From: Spinacia oleracea
Taxonomy: Eukaryota; Streptophyta; Magnoliopsida; Caryophyllales; Amaranthaceae
Assembly (NCBI RefSeq): GCF_020520425.1
Contig: NC_079492.1
Location: 1,054,001-1,118,000 of the forward strand
Reading direction: 5' to 3'
Length of the DNA: 64,000 nucleotides
A program made the translations under genes and the position numbers. Every line of letters starts with the position of its first letter. Position 1 is the first letter of the stretch. Positions 62,040 to 64,000 of the stretch are shown here, piece after piece. Below the pieces are notes generated by a model, which searched no databases, was not told the origin of the DNA, and was given only the letters and a program-made list of their open reading frames with translations.

Positions 62040-63472
62040 TGTTAGGTTATGATACATATGACAATTCATAAATCATGCGGAAAAACCATAAAGCCAGGAA
62101 AGCATATTATATTCACATAATCATTTAGCATAGAATTGATGCATACATGTTGTAGCGTGCCTTCCCTAGCTGTGCCCGAACCGAACAAGAACAAGTCTTT
62201 AGGACTCCAAATGTCGTCCCTCCGTAGATAGTCCACAGTACGTCCGGATCCGCCTCAAGTTAGACCAACTAGAATCGCCCTTAAGGTTACTAGGAATTTC
62301 GGCTAGTGTTTGCAAGTGTATGGCTGATTTTTATTTCAAAAACTTACCCTTTGAATACTTCAATCGTACCTCCAAATAATGACCCTAGGCCCTTATTTAT
62401 AGAGGTATGGAAAAGGAACTGGAATCCTATTAGGATACTAATTAGTTAAACTAGAATCCTAGTAGGACTCTAACTAATTAATTTTATCCTTTTAGGATTA
62501 GGAATTTAATCATCAAACAAATCCTACACAATTTAGGTTTCGTATGTGAACACAAACTCTACACGAGCATGACCCACGAGCGTGCAGGCCATGCCCGCGC
62601 ACAGCCCACACGGCCGCTCAGCCCACGCGAGCCGCAAGCCGACGCGAGCAGCAGCACAGCTCGCAGCCCATTGCTGCGCGCACTGCGCGCTGCCATGGCC
62701 TGCTGGGCCTGGCCTTGCGCTAGGCCTGGCATGGCCTTGGCTGTTCGTGTGGCGCGCTTGGCTTGCTGGGCGATGGCCTGGCTTCGTGCTGGGCCCTCGT
62801 CCGGCAGGCCTCGTCCGATGCTTATTCGTACGATACGCTTCCGATTAAATTCCCGGTTCCGGAATTCATTTCCGATACGAACAATATTTAATATTTCCGA
62901 TTCCGGAATCAATTTCCTTTTCGAACAAATATTTAATATTTCCGTTTTCGGAATTATTTTCCGATTCCGATAATATTTCCGATTCTGATAATATTTCCGT
63001 TTCCGGCAATATTTCCGATTCCGGCAATATTTCCATTTCCGATAATATTTTCCGATACGTACCATGTTTCCGTTTCCGGCAACATCTACGACTTGGATAA
63101 TATTTATATTTCCGATACGATCCATATTTCCGTTTCCGGCAATATCATCGTTTCCGGAGTATTCATTTCTTGCTTGTGACGATCTCAGCTCCCACTGAAA
63201 CCAAGATCCGTCGATTCCGAATATCCATAGATAGAGTATTTAATGCCATTAAATACTTGATCCGTTTACGTACTATTTGTGTGACCCTACGGGTTCAGTC
63301 AAGAGTAAGTTGTGGATTAATATCATTAATTCCACTTGAACTGAAGCGGCCTCTAGCTAGGCATTCAGCTCACTTGATCTCACTGAATTATTAACTTGTT
63401 AATTAATACTGAACCGCACTTATTAGACTTAACATAGAATGCATACTTGGACCAAGGGCATTATTTCCTTCA
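62040..63472 (-). mobile_element. Solo LTR of the Copia A family
   Basis: Same ends as the A LTRs (TGTTAGGTTATGATACATAT ... TATTTCCTTCA on the plus strand), 1433 bp, flanked by perfect GGTAA (62035-62039 and 63473-63477). It is clearly more divergent than the two A LTRs are from each other, mainly in the GC-rich block at 62560-62820. It is nested in solo LTR D. Confidence 0.92.
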
Positions 63473-63548
63473 GGTAATACTTTAGTAATTCCTTTATTTT
63501 AAGTTGGGAAATGGTTTTATAAAAGCAAGGAATTATTAGGGTGTTACA

Positions 63549-64000
63549 GGGGCACCACAGACTGAGAATGTTCAGGAACACACAGCAGCAGTGGCTGGTG
63601 AAAAAGTGGCTGCGGTTACCGATGTCACAGAAGGGTAGGATTCAAGTGATATGAATTTGAATGTGGAACACTGAATATTATAAAAATATGTAATTTTAAA
63701 CAAGTATTTTGAAGTTATGAATGATAAAGTGGTTTTTGATAAATGTTCAACTTTTACTATTAAATGTTCAACTTTTAATGTCATATATTCAAATCATATA
63801 TTTTGAAGTAATTACTTATATAATGGTTTTGTGTAAATGTTCAACTTTCACTGTTATATGTTCAACTTTTACTGTTATATGTTCAAATTACTTTTATATG
63901 TTCACTGTTATATGTTTAATGTTCAAAATTCTTCTGGAAAATGTTTATATGTTCAATGCAGAATACCAGAGCCCCAAAAACGGCCTCAGCGGGAACTCCG
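63549..64000 (+). pseudogene. MULE-borne Ulp1-type gene, continuation to the window edge
   Basis: After the GGGGC duplication the frame resumes with PQTENVQEHTAAVAGEKVAA, a near-repeat of the peptide just left of solo LTR D. The exon ends at a GG-gtagga donor (about 63635). A TGTTCA-rich intron follows, and a TGCAG acceptor at 63961 opens exon 63962 (IPEPQKRPQREL), basic as in the linker before a Ulp1 domain. The protease domain itself would lie beyond the window and is not seen. Confidence 0.55.

Larger units (their letters stand above)
59139..63548 (+). mobile_element. Long solo LTR D (chromovirus/Tekay-like Gypsy), interrupted
   Basis: Starts TGTAATACCTCGTATTTTTA and ends TTATTAGGGTGTTACA, flanked by perfect GGGGC duplications (59134-59138 and 63549-63553). 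Excluding the nested solo LTR it is about 2.97 kb. It has a TATA box (CCTATAAATAGGACTCC, about 59488-59504), a GC-rich block (59575-59960), and a GTAAGTACTCAGCTTTTGCTGA-like motif near 61650 common in long plant Gypsy LTRs. No gag or pol is present, so it is the product of LTR-LTR recombination. It lies within an exon of the MULE-type gene. Confidence 0.8.

Overview
This is nuclear DNA of a flowering plant: AT-rich, with split genes bearing plant GT-AG introns, plant-specific families, Stowaway-type MITEs and large LTR retrotransposons. The retroelement types look like those of Caryophyllales (Amaranthaceae such as spinach or beet), but that placement is an impression, not proven.

Layout. Positions 1-3509 hold the 3' end of a Tat-lineage Ty3/Gypsy element: a spliced accessory ORF on the minus strand (broken by a frameshift), a block of polypurine-like 28-bp repeats and a plus-strand LTR. 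At 4569-4937 (minus) are the first two coding exons of a plant atypical dual-specificity phosphatase; the catalytic exons are not between there and the retroelement. Positions 6610-15334 (minus) hold a complete 13-exon COP1 gene (658 aa; RING, coiled coil, seven-bladed WD40). Positions 19644-26751 (minus) hold a complete 9-exon IMMUTANS/PTOX gene (366 aa; all six di-iron ligands present). MITEs lie around and inside these genes. Positions 27000-29547 are a TGAACAT-rich stretch bounded by a 15-bp direct repeat, probably a DNA-transposon relic.

From 29993 to beyond the right edge runs one multi-exon gene (plus strand) of the kind carried by plant MULEs and normally ending in a Ulp1/C48 protease domain. 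It carries a premature stop at the end of a long exon and has been expanded by nested retroelements. A Copia element A (34029-57806, minus orientation, 1362-bp LTRs) sits in an intron. Inside A are a nearly pristine Sirevirus-type Copia element B (37048-47374, plus; 1298-bp LTRs, TSD TTTAG; gag, pol and a third ORF) and a 5'-truncated L1-type LINE C (about 52739-55876, minus, 16-bp TSD). Further right, a long chromovirus-like solo LTR D (59139-63548, TSD GGGGC) splits an exon of the gene and is itself split by a solo LTR of the A family (62040-63472, TSD GGTAA).

How it fits together. COP1 (light-signalling E3 ligase) and PTOX (plastoquinol oxidase) are the functional core. The right half is a stratified record: MULE-type gene, then A in an intron and D in an exon, then B and C in A and a solo LTR in D. 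By eye the B LTRs differ by 3 substitutions and 2 homopolymer lengths, and the A LTRs by about 10 substitutions, in agreement with the nesting order. The most unusual signal is a dense, strand-biased TGTTCA motif filling the introns of the MULE-type gene.
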